From assembly GCA_029449235.1 (NCBI GenBank), contig JANATG010000003.1, forward strand, positions 558,001-622,000: 64,000 nucleotides of DNA. Reading direction: 5' to 3'. The translations under genes and the position numbers were made by a program. Positions 35,076-46,224 of this stretch are shown in pieces. The first letter of the stretch is position 1. Each line of letters begins with the position of its first letter. The notes under the pieces were generated by a model that saw nothing but the letters and a program-made list of their open reading frames with translations, ran no database searches and had not been told where the DNA came from. This DNA comes from Linnemannia schmuckeri. Lineage: Eukaryota; Mortierellomycota; Mortierellomycetes; Mortierellales; Mortierellaceae.

Positions 35076-37816
35076 ATGGCGAGCAACACTGGTCGATCCG
35101 ACCAGCTTTCAACCGCAGAACAGGGCCAAGGCCGCCCTTCTCTTGACGAGAACACTGGCCTCCTTTCTGGTCAACCACGCCGCCTCTCCCACCCCAACGG
35201 CCAACCCAACAGTACCAACAGCAACAATAAGCGACCAGCTTCTACATCGAAGCGGTCGTTTCTTTCTGGGAATGGCCGGAAAAAGATCATTATTAGTCTG
35301 GCGGCGATCTCGGGTGGACTCCTTGTGATCTTGGGCTTTGCGCTGTTCAAGAAGATTGGAACGGATCCTAGTAAGTTCCTTTTGCTTCTACTTGCTCTTT
35401 CGAAATTACCACCCCTTGTGTTTTTCACTCCTGATTACACTGACAAGGCACAGTGAACACACTTTTTTGTGGGTTTGGAATGAGCAGCCATGTGAGCAAA
35501 ACTTTCTCTCTCTCTCTCTCTCCCACTCAATCGAACGATGATGACAATCATAACGCTTTTTCCTCCTTTTACTCATCATTATTATCATTATTCTTACTGC
35601 CTTGGATTTGTTAGACATTGAAAAGAACACACCAACGTTGATCAAGGCCAAGCACGGCGCTGTTGCGACAGAGGAGATTCACTGCTCAGAGATTGGTGTT
35701 CAAGGTAACAAACGACAATATTTCTCGGATTTTTTGGGGGTAATGCACATTGTCCAACCGTCTGTGTCCGTGGTTCATTTGTTCGTCTGTGGATGGGTGG
35801 GAAAAAGAGAAAAGAAATTGGCAAAATGGGAGTGGATGACTGTCTTTTTTCCTTTTGGTGCGGGAAGAAGGCAACAAGGAAACGAGTATGTGATCTGTTG
35901 TTGTGCAAGAGTCCACAAAATGGTGCCATTGCAGCTCAACTCTTATTTTAATGTACCCAAACACTTTTCCTTGACGGAAAAAAAAAAAAAAAAAAAAAAA
36001 AAAGGTACTCTGCACTCCAATAGGGGAAGAAATAACGACAGACAACGACCAATTGACACCTTTTCTTACATTCATTTTTTGGCACAATAGTATTGAAGGA
36101 TGGCGGAAACGCAGTCGATGCGGCAGTGGCGTCTTGTCTTTGCGTCGGAACAGTCAACATGTTCTCGGCTGGTATTGGCGGCGGTGGATTCATGACCATC
36201 CGACTGCCCAACGGAACCGTGGAGGTGATCGACTTTAGAGAGACAGCCCCCGCAGGAGCAAGCCCCAACATGTACAAGAAGAATCCGATCCTTGCCCAAA
36301 AGGGTGGTCTTTCTGTCGCTGTTCCCGGTGAGATCCGAGGATTGGAATTGGCACACAGTCGGTATGGCAAGTTGCCCTGGGAGAGACTGTTTGCCCCCTC
36401 GGTCAAGATGGCGAGGGATGGATGGGCAGTTGGTCCAGAGTTGGCCAAGCGATTGAGGATCTACAAGACTATGATGGAGACTGAGCCTGATTGGTCTGCT
36501 GTCTTTGCACCTAATGGGACTATTCTGAAGGAGGGTCAGTGGATTAAGCGCGAGGCATTGGCGAACACACTGGAGACTATCGGCAAGGAGGGCGCGGATG
36601 CCTTTTACACTGGACCAATTGCAAAGAACATGGTCGATTATATTCAGAAGAACGGAGGCATCTTGGACATGGACGACATGAAGGCGTACAAGCCCTTGAT
36701 CAAGGAACCCATGGTCGGCTATTATCAGGGACGCAAAGTCTACACCACCCCCGCACCTACCAGCGGACCTATCTTGATCAGTCTCCTCAATATTCTTGAG
36801 CGTTATGATCTGGGTCGCATCAAGCAGAACGCCAATATTGAAGTCCATCGCCTCGTCGAAGCCATGAAGTGTATGTTGATTGGTTTGTCAGTTGCACATC
36901 TGTTCTGAGGCTCTTAGCTCAAGTCACTAACAGACTGCCCATTTCCATTTCTGAAAATAGTCGGATATGCACAGAGGACGGAACTTGGAGACCCAGACTT
37001 TACGGATTTGGAGAGCAAGATCCAGAGCATCATTTCAAAGGATACTGCAGGATTGATCCGCGCCAACATCTCTGACGCCCATACCTTCCCTGTCGAGTAT
37101 TATAACCCTCGCTGGGGCCCCATCGACAACCATGGTACGACACACATGTCGACTATTGACCAACAAAACATGGCTGTTGCATTGACGTCGACTGTGAACC
37201 TGGTGTTTGGATCCAAGTTGTTGGACCCCAAGACAGGTATTGTGCTCAACGATGAGATGGATGATTTCTCGATCCCTGGTACACCGAACGCCTTTGGACT
37301 GCAGCCCTCGCCTTTCAACTATCCTGAGCCTGGAAAGCGGCCCCTGTCGTCGTGTGTTCCTACTATTGTTGAGAGGGATGGCCAGTTTGAGTTGGCTCTT
37401 GGTGGTAGTGGAGGTTCCCGAATTCTTACTTCTGTCCTCCAGGTGAGTCTTTTTCTACGCGCTTTCCTTTATTCTCATGTATGGTGTGTTGTTGAAGAGT
37501 GTGGATCTGACTTACTGTATTTCTCCTTTTTAATGCCCTTCTCCAGGTGATTCTGAATGTCTACAACCACGACTACAACCTGATGGAGGCAGTGGAGGCA
37601 CCTCGTGTGCACCACCAATTGATGCCGGATGTGGTCGATATCGAGTCTGGCTACTCTGCTTCGGACGTCAAGTTCTTGGGCACACGGGGCCATAATGTCA
37701 CCGTGTCAGATATTTTGCTGGCCAAGTCTGAGGTCCAGGCTGTCATGCGTGAGGCTGATGGTACTGTCTTTGCAGCCAGTGATTCCAAGAAGCATGGCGT
37801 TGCTGCCGGATACTAG
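35076..37816 (+). CDS. GGT: Gamma-glutamyltranspeptidase, type II membrane protein
   Basis: Cleaves the gamma-glutamyl bond of glutathione and its conjugates; in fungi it acts at the vacuole or cell surface (S. cerevisiae homologue Ecm38). Exons: 35076-35370, 35615-35704, 36091-36870, 36961-37442 and 37547-37816; 638 aa. Residues 1-68 are a hydrophilic cytosolic segment, 71-91 a single TM anchor, and the rest is lumenal. The large-subunit start GAVATEEIHCSEIG and KDGGNAVDAAVA and the GIGGGGFM motif are typical. The autoprocessing site is GTTH, with the nucleophile Thr near residue 448, followed by MSTID. The small subunit has GGSGGSRI for oxyanion and substrate contacts. The fourth intron acceptor region has a CACTAAC branch site. 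A26 sits in intron 2. It may supply dipeptides to the nearby POT transporters, which is inference. Confidence 0.95.
35978..36003 (+). repeat. Poly-A tract (A26) in intron 2 of the GGT gene
   Basis: Uninterrupted A run inside the 386-nt second intron (35705-36090). Confidence 0.9.
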
Positions 37817-39881
37817 GATGATGCAGAGTGTATAGTATTGGAGACAATGTAGAAAGAGAATTGTATATTTCAGTGTTGGCTTCTTAGCATAAATAATCGT
37901 ATAGACAATGCTCCTCCTTCCTTCCCTTCTTTCCCCACCATGTATGCATTGAAGTCAAGTCAAGGATGGGAACAAGAATGATTGTCAAACCGGTATTCAA
38001 TTTTCAATTGCTCCGTGGTTTGCTTTTGTTGTATGTCTCCAAAAGTTCCAAAACCCCCAAAACTCCCCAAAGTCCCAACAGCCAGCCTTCTTTTTTTTTT
38101 GTTCAGCCTATTTTTTTCCGTTTTCGTTCATATCTTTTTTTTTTGTGCTGAACATGTTATTAGTTTACACCTGCCCTCAATGATAAGAAAAGGGGGGGGG
38201 GGAACAGAGGTGACCCAGCACAAGTTTTTTTATGGACTTTGGAGTGAGCGTGAATTTGTTTGTGAGCATGGACCCTTGGAAAAAATATGACAGGCAGAGA
38301 GGGACGGAAGGGAAAAAGACAGGAAACAGGGAATAGACAAGAAAAGAGGGGCGGTGTCATCATGCTGCTGTTTGTCTGTTGTGAGCTCCGGCCTATTTTT
38401 TTTTTATGTGCTGAAGTTGGAGAACGAACATTCCAGACAGGCCATAGGTGCACACACCCATAAGAGAGAATGTTCAGTAATCGCATGAACAGATGAGAGG
38501 GCCCTTGCTCTGACAGAGTGAGAGCAAGAAGTGAGAGAATGTAGAAGACGAGAAGAAGAGGGACGAGGGGAACGTGAGGAAGGGTGAGAAGGAGGATGGC
38601 GTGTGGAGGGGAGAGAGAGGGAATGATGACACAAATAGATGGCTTACTTTTCACCTTGAGCAAAGCGTTCAAGATAATGAACCCACATGGCGATAGGAGG
38701 ATATGAAGGAAAAGAGAGATGAGAGGGATTGGAGAAGAGGAGGGAGTAGATCGATGTTCCGTGGTTGCGAAAGAGTAGAGAGGAAAGATGGCATGTTTGC
38801 TTTCGCCCGGGAAGGCGGAAGAGACTCCAGACCCATGTGTTTTTTTTTACTTCTGTTTGCGGGATATGAAGCTGAATAAATGGGAAGGGATAATGAGGGT
38901 AGAACCCATAATGAAGTAAGTAAGCAAACAGGAGGGCGGAAGTTCTTGATAGAAATGATCCGAGTACTCTTCCCTTGGTCAATTGCAACTACTGGATTCC
39001 CCGACAGAAATGAAGGGAGTAGAAAATAGAAATACTGTACGAAAAGGGAGAACATAAAGAAGTAAAGGGAACAAAAGGGAACGAAAGGGAAGGGTGTGCA
39101 TGGGATAATGGGACTGCACTCCAGGTGACGGGAAAAAGCCAGAGAGAGGGTCAATGGGGTGGAAAGGAAAAGGAAAAAAGAAAATCGATAACGTCCGCAG
39201 GGAAGCAATTGGAAAGAGACAAGGCAGCTGCTGTGCCTCTCACCAAAAGAGAGTGATTTTTAAGAACAAGTGACGAGAAATAAAAGTCAACAGCATTGAA
39301 GGAGAACAACGCGTGTCCTTTCTCGAAAAAGAGAAGAAGAGAGTGATCCACCTTTGTTGTTGTTGATCCCTGTATGTATATATGTATGTATGTATGTAAG
39401 TATGTAAGTATGTATGTAATCGTTTCTTGTGCAATTGAGTTGTTCACACGCGTAAGACTAAAATTGAAAATCCAAATAAAGTCGAATCCTGTTTGTTTGA
39501 ACACACACATGTTCATGGTACAGCACAAAGTGTTGTTTAGTCGTTCGTGCTCATCCTTATCAATTCGTTGGTGTCATTGCCACACCTCTTTCTCTTTCTC
39601 TTTCTTTGTCCATTATCTCTTTTCTCTTTCTTTCTTCCTTTCTTTCATTATCCACCCTTTCGTTTGCTCACTTTGCACGTTTTTGAACACCTCTCATTCT
39701 TCATTCATTCTCTCTTCCTTCTCTCCTCTCTTTCGCTCTTCTCTACTCCGTGCCTTTCTTCTATTCTCCTTTCTTTGTGGATCCATCGACCTAGTTCACA
39801 CCTCCCTTTCTCATTCAAACAACTCGCCACACCTTCGCTTGTTTGGCCAGTAATCAAAACTCTCACACCCTCGTTTCTCGG
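37817..39881. other. Intergenic, 2 kb, simple repeats
   Basis: No gene seen. T/C-rich near 38070-38140, a G9 run near 38193-38201, purine-rich 38290-39180 on the plus strand, a (GTAT)n run at about 39371-39419, and a C/T-rich leader at 39580-39840 before the LRR gene. Confidence 0.5.
39371..39419 (+). repeat. (GTAT)n microsatellite with GTAA variants
   Basis: About twelve imperfect tetranucleotide units upstream of the LRR gene. Confidence 0.8.
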
Positions 39882-42800
39882 ATGGACAAACCCATCAGCG
39901 GCGACAAGTATGTCCGCACCCTCTCCCACTACCTTCGTCACAATCAGCGCCGTCTAGTCCCAACCGAGGCCACTCCAACAAGCAACAACGGCTCACCAAG
40001 GTCCAATGGCGCCGCACGCTCGCTCGTCACTCCCGCCGACCCCATGGCCGCCGCTTACTCGGGCATGGTCAACTCACTCTGGTCCATGGGATCTGCTGTC
40101 GTCGACGCCATCACTCCATCGGGATCCGACCCACCTCCTCCTGCCTCGCTCGCCCGAGATCGCGACGCTTATACAGGTGCCTGGGACGGTACAGGATCGA
40201 TTGTCCCCTCGGCTGCCAACCCGCGGGAACAACAACTCTATCTCCAGGCCCAGCTCAAGGCGCCCATCTTCCCATTGGACCTTTATTATCTTCTCTATCT
40301 CCTCGAGCGGTTCGAGCAAGAGGGCATTGAGATTGACGGTTGGGACGGTGCGACACCCCGTGCCGTAGGAGACTCTAAGCCCCGTGTCCTCAACAATGGC
40401 ATGCCCAACTCTACGACCTATTCGTCCTTCCCTCCGCCAACTACCACCCGACCGCAGTCTATCCGCTCATTCTCATCTACAGCACTATCGACTTTGACAC
40501 TCATTACTGGATGGAAACAGTGGTCCAATGCGGCTTCCTCGAATTCTGGCAGTATGACCATCGCGGACGACATTCACTTTATTCACCAATTCCTGAAAAA
40601 AATTACAGGACTTCGACTCGTCGCCAAGATCCCACCAGGATTGACCGCACCCGCAGGAACACCCGGAGGAGACAAAGGCAGGATTGAAGGATATAGTGGA
40701 GATGCGATCTTGACGCTCTTCAACGCCGGTCAGTCGCACGAGCTTCCCTCATCATCACCCTCGTCCACAACCCAGGTCCTGCTCCCTATGGCTGCTACGT
40801 TCTCGTCGCTGACGCATCTGGAGTTGCACAAGATCCCACCGAAATCGATTGAAGGCTGGGAGACGCTCATGGCTCAATTGAAATCTCTTGTTATCATTCA
40901 GTCTGGAATTGAGGACGTACATGAGGTCATGGTAGCTGCTGTTGTTGAGAGCGAGAGACGACGACGCCAGCGAGTGCAGAAGGAAAAGACCAGAGCGGTG
41001 TTGCTGCGACAAGAACAGCGAGATGCACTTCGGGATGCCAATAGAGGGGGACAAGGGCGTCGGGCCGGTTCCGGGTCTGGATCTGGATCATCTGGAACTT
41101 CATCAGCTGAGAACTCCAACCCATCATCACCCGCCTTGTCGACCACCGGTGGAAGTGTCCTTGGAGAAAGCGATTTTGCATTAGACGACCAGTCGATTTT
41201 GAACACGACCAAGATGTGGCCTCGCTTGCGCCATCTTTCCGTCTCGGATAATGCCCTGCCGGCACTGCAGCACCAGGACACGTTTTCGTACACCCAGGCG
41301 ATTGTCAGCTTGGATCTCTCGCACAACCTGCTGATCGCAGCACCCCCTGGCTTGATTCACTTGCATAACTTGCATCACCTGAACCTGTCGTACAACATGA
41401 TTTCGAGCGTGCAAGCCATCTACCAGATTTTGGGCAATATTGCGGTGCTGGACCTGAGGGGCAATCGATTGGAGAGCCTTTGTGGACTGGAACGTCTGTG
41501 GAATTTGGAGAAGATTGATGTTCGGGATAACCATTTGGACGAGGCTGCCGAAGTCGGTCGACTTGCCGCCTTGCCTGGCATTCGCGAGGTTTGGTCTGAA
41601 AAGAATCCATTCTGCACATTTCAGGTAAGGGTGCGCATTCTGCACATTTCTCTTTATTTTTTTGCTGTTGCTGTCGTATCGGTGTGCATGGTATGCATGA
41701 CAAACCCAAAAAAAGTGCGATTGTTAACGTTTGCATGAATTTTGTGCAATGACAATTTTTTTTTGAACCTCCTTTTTAGCCCAAGCACAGACTGGAGATT
41801 TTAGCAGTATTTAAGGCAAACGGACATGACCTGTTGCTGGATGGAACTTTTGCGTCGTTCACTGAGAAGCGGTCGTTGATGAACATGAGTCCAACGTCGT
41901 TCTCGACCACGATTGCGAGCATTAACAACGTCAACTTGGCCAATATACCCGCGGCCTCGGCCCCCTCCGCTACCCTGGCCAAAGAACTTCTCAGCTCGCC
42001 CCCTCGCATCACCCGGCCGACCTCTACGCTCTTTGGCAACAACACTATTAGCAGCTTGAATGCTACCGATGCCCATAGCGCGACATCTCCACCGTCATTA
42101 GTCGCCGCCGCCACCTCACAGCAACGACCTATTACCACCAACAGTAGCAGCTCTCCGAACGGGAAGCCTAGCAAGGAAGGCGGATTGACGGCCATGTCCC
42201 CACCTGGGACGAACCCTTCATCTCCGCCCGCCAAGTTGGTCAAGAAGAAGCTAGTCAGGTCGTCCAAGCGTGTCCAGAGAGTCGTCAACCTTGACAGCGA
42301 TCACGACCAGTCTGCCGACGAGGACGGTCTTCTCCACGATGACCACGAGATCTTGGGTGCACCTGTGGTTCTGGAAAAGAAGAAAAAGAAGACAGTCAAG
42401 AAGAAGTCCGCAGATGGCGAGGCTGGGGCCGGAGGTGAGGAGAGAGGAGAGAAGAAGGTGGGGACAAAGAAGAAGGTGGTCAAGAAAAAGAAGAGCCAGG
42501 GACTTGTCAGCTTTGCGGGTGATCAGAGCAACGGACTCCAGAACATGACTGCCATCAGTGGACAAGATCACAAGAATGGCGACGAGGACGACGAAATGGA
42601 TTATTCTGAATGCAAAGGCAACAACCACGTCCACCGCCTATCTCAGTTGGAACAGTCAATGGCCAGCAACCGCATCTCGCAACCCTCTCGTGGAATCCTC
42701 AAGAAGAGTCCTACGGTCATCAGTCACCACCACCACGATACAACATCGTCGTCCTCTCCTCCTGACCATTCTTACCTGAGACCGACCTCCCCCACAGGAT

Positions 42801-42964
42801 CCTACAGCTCATTGTCGGATGATGGAGGTGCTGAGGCCTACCGCCGCAAGATCGAGGCAATGCGTAATGAGGCCGGCAGCAACTGGCTCAAGGTCCTGGC
42901 CGAGATGGATAGTGAAACCGTCCTACGCAAGGATAGTGAGGGCAACAGCAACCACAACCATTAG
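39882..42964 (+). CDS. Leucine-rich-repeat protein, STK11IP-like
   Basis: Two exons, 39882-41624 and 41780-42964, with a 155-nt intron (GTAAGG donor, TTTTTAG acceptor); 975 aa. The first ATG in frame is 39882; upstream open frame lacks ATG. The N-terminus (YVRTLSHYLRHNQRRL) resembles the opening helix of STK11IP-type proteins. After a Ser/Thr-rich stretch comes a block (LTHLELHKIPPKSIEGWETL) and a charged helix (about residues 345-400), then four to five LRRs of the SDS22-like type between about 445 and 575 (for example LDLSHNLL, LNLSYNMI, LDLRGNRL, IDVRDNHL). An LRR cap (NPFC) is at the intron. The C-terminal 390 residues are disordered, with Lys runs (about 41.2-42.5 kb coding) that could be nuclear signals. 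The order of elements fits fungal relatives of LKB1-interacting protein; that family call is moderate. AATAAA at 43008. Confidence 0.8.
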
Positions 42965-44723
42965 TAGTGGCATTTTACCTTTTTTTGTGCCACCAATATC
43001 CTAGTAAAATAAAATATTATAATAAGCATGCAACCCATAGGACTGATGGTATGTTGTTATTAGTCCATGGAGAGAAGTTTTGACGTTGACAAACTTTGAT
43101 GCCAGCTCTTGGGTCTCGTTCAGTGATCTTGCCATACATGATATCTAAGAGATAAGTGAGCAAAAGAGGGTTTAGAGCTTTCTTCCTCTCCCTCCCTTTC
43201 TCCCTCCCCTCCACCATTTTTTCCCTTTTGCTCCTCTCCTTGGTCTCTCTGGCGATGCCTCTCTAAATGGAGCACAGTTTGAGCTATCTCCATGGACACT
43301 TCGAATAGCGGCCAACGCATCTGCCGGATATTGAAATCGGTATCGGGCTTTCCAGTTACGCCCCTTGTTTACTTCAAAACATTCGATCCTCGTCAGCAAG
43401 ACAGCAACGCCTCAACTGCCGACTCCGTTTGGCCTATCGCCTAACCCACGATTCTAGATATCATCCAACGTTGGTGTCCAAGTGTCGCCCAAACTTCGGC
43501 TTGGTATCTCCCCCAGCTTCAGTTTCTGTATATCGTCCAACCTCCAGTGTTCATGTATAGCCCCAGTCTTCGACTGAAAATATCTAGCAGGAGTATTTTC
43601 CCTTTAACATGAGGAAAGGAAACACTTGTGACAAGGTAAAGGGTAAAGAAATGTTGAGCATTGTTAACTATGTTTCCACGTCGCTGCTAGAAAAAAAAAC
43701 CCGCTTGCAAGCAACCATTCCAGCCCCACTTACCCGTAGCTTTCTTTATCTCCCCTATTATTGATTTTTTTTTTCTGGTTGTAGAATTGTGATATATGCG
43801 TGTATATATATAAAAAATACGATTGCTCTTGAACGCACTAGAGATCCCTCACAATTATAAAATAACGAATCTATAATCGGATAAACGCCTTGCTCATCAT
43901 TTTTTGGATGAGGCCAAAAAATCAAGGAAGCGAACACGTATATTCCGCGTCTATGTCCTCACACTATTCTTACCTTCTTTTTTTGATTCGATAGGAAATG
44001 GTGCCCTTCGTGTTATCTACCTCAGCACATGGACTGGCCCATGAAACTGTCTGCTCGTCTGAAAGCACCAATGGAAAATGTTGAATCCTCATCGTTGTTT
44101 TAGAACACCACGGCATATACGGCTTTCGAAAAGTCGCGAAAGATCGAGCTTGTCCTTATCTGAAGTCATCCAAGAACATTGTGTCAAGGTTTCAAAAAAA
44201 TATTCCAATTGAGGTAATGCATGGTTTTATAATGTGTAATCTTGTTCGAAAATTCGACGCGCGCTGTGCCCCTTCATTAGCACGAAAATATTCAAGCGGT
44301 TGATTTTTTTTTTTTCTGGTAAGGTACTGGAGGCGTCGAGGTAAATGCTACCAAATCAACCTCAAACGTCAACATTTGTTGAGAACGTATACTCGCCGTT
44401 AAATCATTGCTTTCGCAGCCTATTCAATCCTAAATGGCCAGCCGATCGGCCAGTTCAACGCCCATACCCATTGAGTTATCCCCGGCGGTCCTCCAGGCAT
44501 GAAAAAAGGCAGAAGAAACCAGCACAAGAAGAGATTAAAAACCGTCAACGAGATTTTAAAATTATGTGTCCAATAGGTCATCTTAATCCCACACGAACAT
44601 TTTCACGCACATGCGCCGAGAAATACTTTAAAAAGTGTGAGCCAAAAGTCGTTCGCTTTTCTTCTTTTTCTTCCTTATTTCTTGCGCTCTCTAATTAACA
44701 CGCAGACAACAAACACATAAACA
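42965..44723. other. Intergenic, AT-rich, with degenerate 24-bp tandem repeat
   Basis: 3' UTR of the LRR gene, then a C/T-rich tract at 43180-43250, the 24-bp repeat at 43435-43581, and AT-rich sequence to 44340. An open frame at 44345-44698 encodes a Lys/Pro-rich stretch without recognisable domains; I do not call it a gene on its own. Composition differs from the flanks and could be an old insertion. Confidence 0.45.
43435..43581 (+). repeat. Degenerate 24-bp tandem repeat, six units
   Basis: Units start at 43435, 43459, 43483, 43507, 43531 and 43558 and begin TATCGCCCAAC or close variants. Four units are exactly 24 bp and one is 27. In frame 1 the repeat reads as an 8-residue motif near Y-R-P-T-x-x-S-V, with a stop in the last unit, so it may be the relic of a repeat-containing protein. 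Confidence 0.65.
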
Positions 44724-45250
44724 ATGAATGCCAACTCGAAACTTTTTCAAGAAGGAAGAACACCTCACCCACGAGCCTTCACCGCGGGAACAGATGAGCT
44801 CTCCTTCATTCAACCTCCACTTCACACGGCAAAGCCTCAACCACAGCACTCTTTCTACCAGAGCATGAGCTCGAGCTGAAGGATTCCATGACTCTCATCC
44901 AACTTTTGACAATTGTACAGGCGACGTTGGGAGCGCTTAGACACTTGATGCGCAGTTATCCACGGAAGACATTCAACCCCAAAACGAGACGAAGGCCATT
45001 ACCAAGTAAATTGAAAGATTGCGAAAACGAAGAAAGAACCAGGTAGAACTTCGTTGTATGGGTCCCCGTGTTTGACTTGTGTTTGTTCTTATTATCCAAG
45101 CTCACACGTTTGCCCTTCCAATATTATGTTATGCTTAGGAGACTCTGTCTGCGAGCTCGTCCATGTCAGGAGTATGATGCCATCCGGTGCAATCGTGCAG
45201 AGCCAAATACTCGGCTGGGCTCTTCTAGAACTTCATCAAGTTCTGGGTAA
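44724..45250 (+). pseudogene. Decayed or undescribed small multi-exon gene, 5' part
   Basis: An ATG at 44724 in good context opens 51 codons to TGA 44877-44879. From about 44798 the +2 frame is open and reads as a compact helical segment (ELELKDSMTLIQLLTIVQAT) followed by a basic stretch to TAG 45044. A frame switch between 44840 and 44880 would join the two. Splicing at a GTAGAA donor (45043) to an ATGCTTAG acceptor (45138) bypasses the TAG and keeps frame to TAA at 45248-45250, adding a Cys/Arg segment. This reads either as a gene with a frameshift or as a gene with an unseen small intron. No family recognised. Confidence 0.3.
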
Positions 45251-45555
45251 ACGGGAATGCGTTGTTACCGTTAATGCACTTTTCCAATGCTAAATATGCG
45301 TAAGTTCAAAGCCAAAGGTAAATAATAGAACAATAGATCGAAACAGCGAAGTCGTCAGTAGAGTTCGATGCTGATGCTTCGAGGTATATTATTAGAACGT
45401 GTAATCAAACTATCTTTTGTAAGGCCCTTCGAGTCTGATCTATCCCTGGCGCTCACCTGTTGCTACCGGACTCGTGTGTATGGTGGGAATGGGGTGTTGA
45501 GACATGTGTTCGTGGCCTTAGAGGTCTATAATGTACCGCTCCCGAGAAGGGATGA

Positions 45556-45884
45556 GAAGGGGTAGTTTCAGGCTTGAATCGACTTGCGTGTGACATATTG
45601 AAGAACCTAGGTGAAGAGGGCCTTGGTGGACCGTTGTATTTGTTCCAAGACAAGGGCGTCGATTTTGAGTGTGGTGGCGGCGGAGACATGACTGTGGTAT
45701 GCGAGGATGTGTGTAGGCGTTGTTTCGTCCCTTGTAGTTTCTATCAAATCCCGCTAATCGAATTCTTTCCTGCCAGGAGGAAGAACGAGGGAGCGTATTT
45801 TTCAACGAGTGTATCCTCTGGAAAGAAAGAGAACAAAAGTACCGGGCGGACTATCAGGGTGAAAAGTGGAGAACACGTACATGA
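45556..45884 (+). pseudogene. Candidate exons of an unrecognised protein
   Basis: A frame open from 45556 encodes GLNRLACDILKNLGEEGLGG and a Gly-rich run. A consensus intron follows: donor GTATGC at 45697, branch CTAAT near 45755 and acceptor TTTCCTGCCAG at 45776 (80 nt). Splicing keeps frame, adds 35 residues rich in Glu, Lys and aromatics (FFNECILWKEREQKYRADY), and ends at TGA 45882-45884. A TTTCAG acceptor at 45571 suggests more exons upstream. The product looks protein-like but matches nothing I know. It may be the 3' end of the same locus as 44724-45250. Confidence 0.35.
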
Positions 45885-46224
45885 ACAGCGAGTAAGTCAG
45901 TCCGTTTCATTCTTGCTTTTGTCATGGACGCCATTCTTGCTGACAGTCGAGGTTCCTTAAATGCAAGTAGTTGTTACTATTGTTTCGACTCACGTTTTTT
46001 TTTAACATTCGTGTGAGTGCAAGGGATCAAAAGAGGGGTGAGTGGGTGGATAAGAGGCAACTGTCTGTTTGTCCATGGCTTGTATATTTATAAAACGTTT
46101 CTGGCAGAGATGTGAACAATATGGAAAAGAAGAAAAGGAAACGTAACTTGCTTGGTTTTTATTATTTTTTTCTATCTTTTATCAGAAAAAGGAAGGACTG
46201 AAAAGAGAAAATTGATGCTGCCCA
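45885..46224. other. Intergenic, 3' flank of membrane gene A1
   Basis: Nothing coding. A plus-strand TTTATT at 46158-46163 is AATAAA for A1, about 60 bp beyond its stop. Confidence 0.5.

Noticed and set aside
44345..44698. 117-codon plus-strand frame in the AT-rich region
   Set aside because: Lys/Pro-rich without motif or flanking gene signals. It could be an upstream exon of the 44.7-kb locus but nothing supports it directly.
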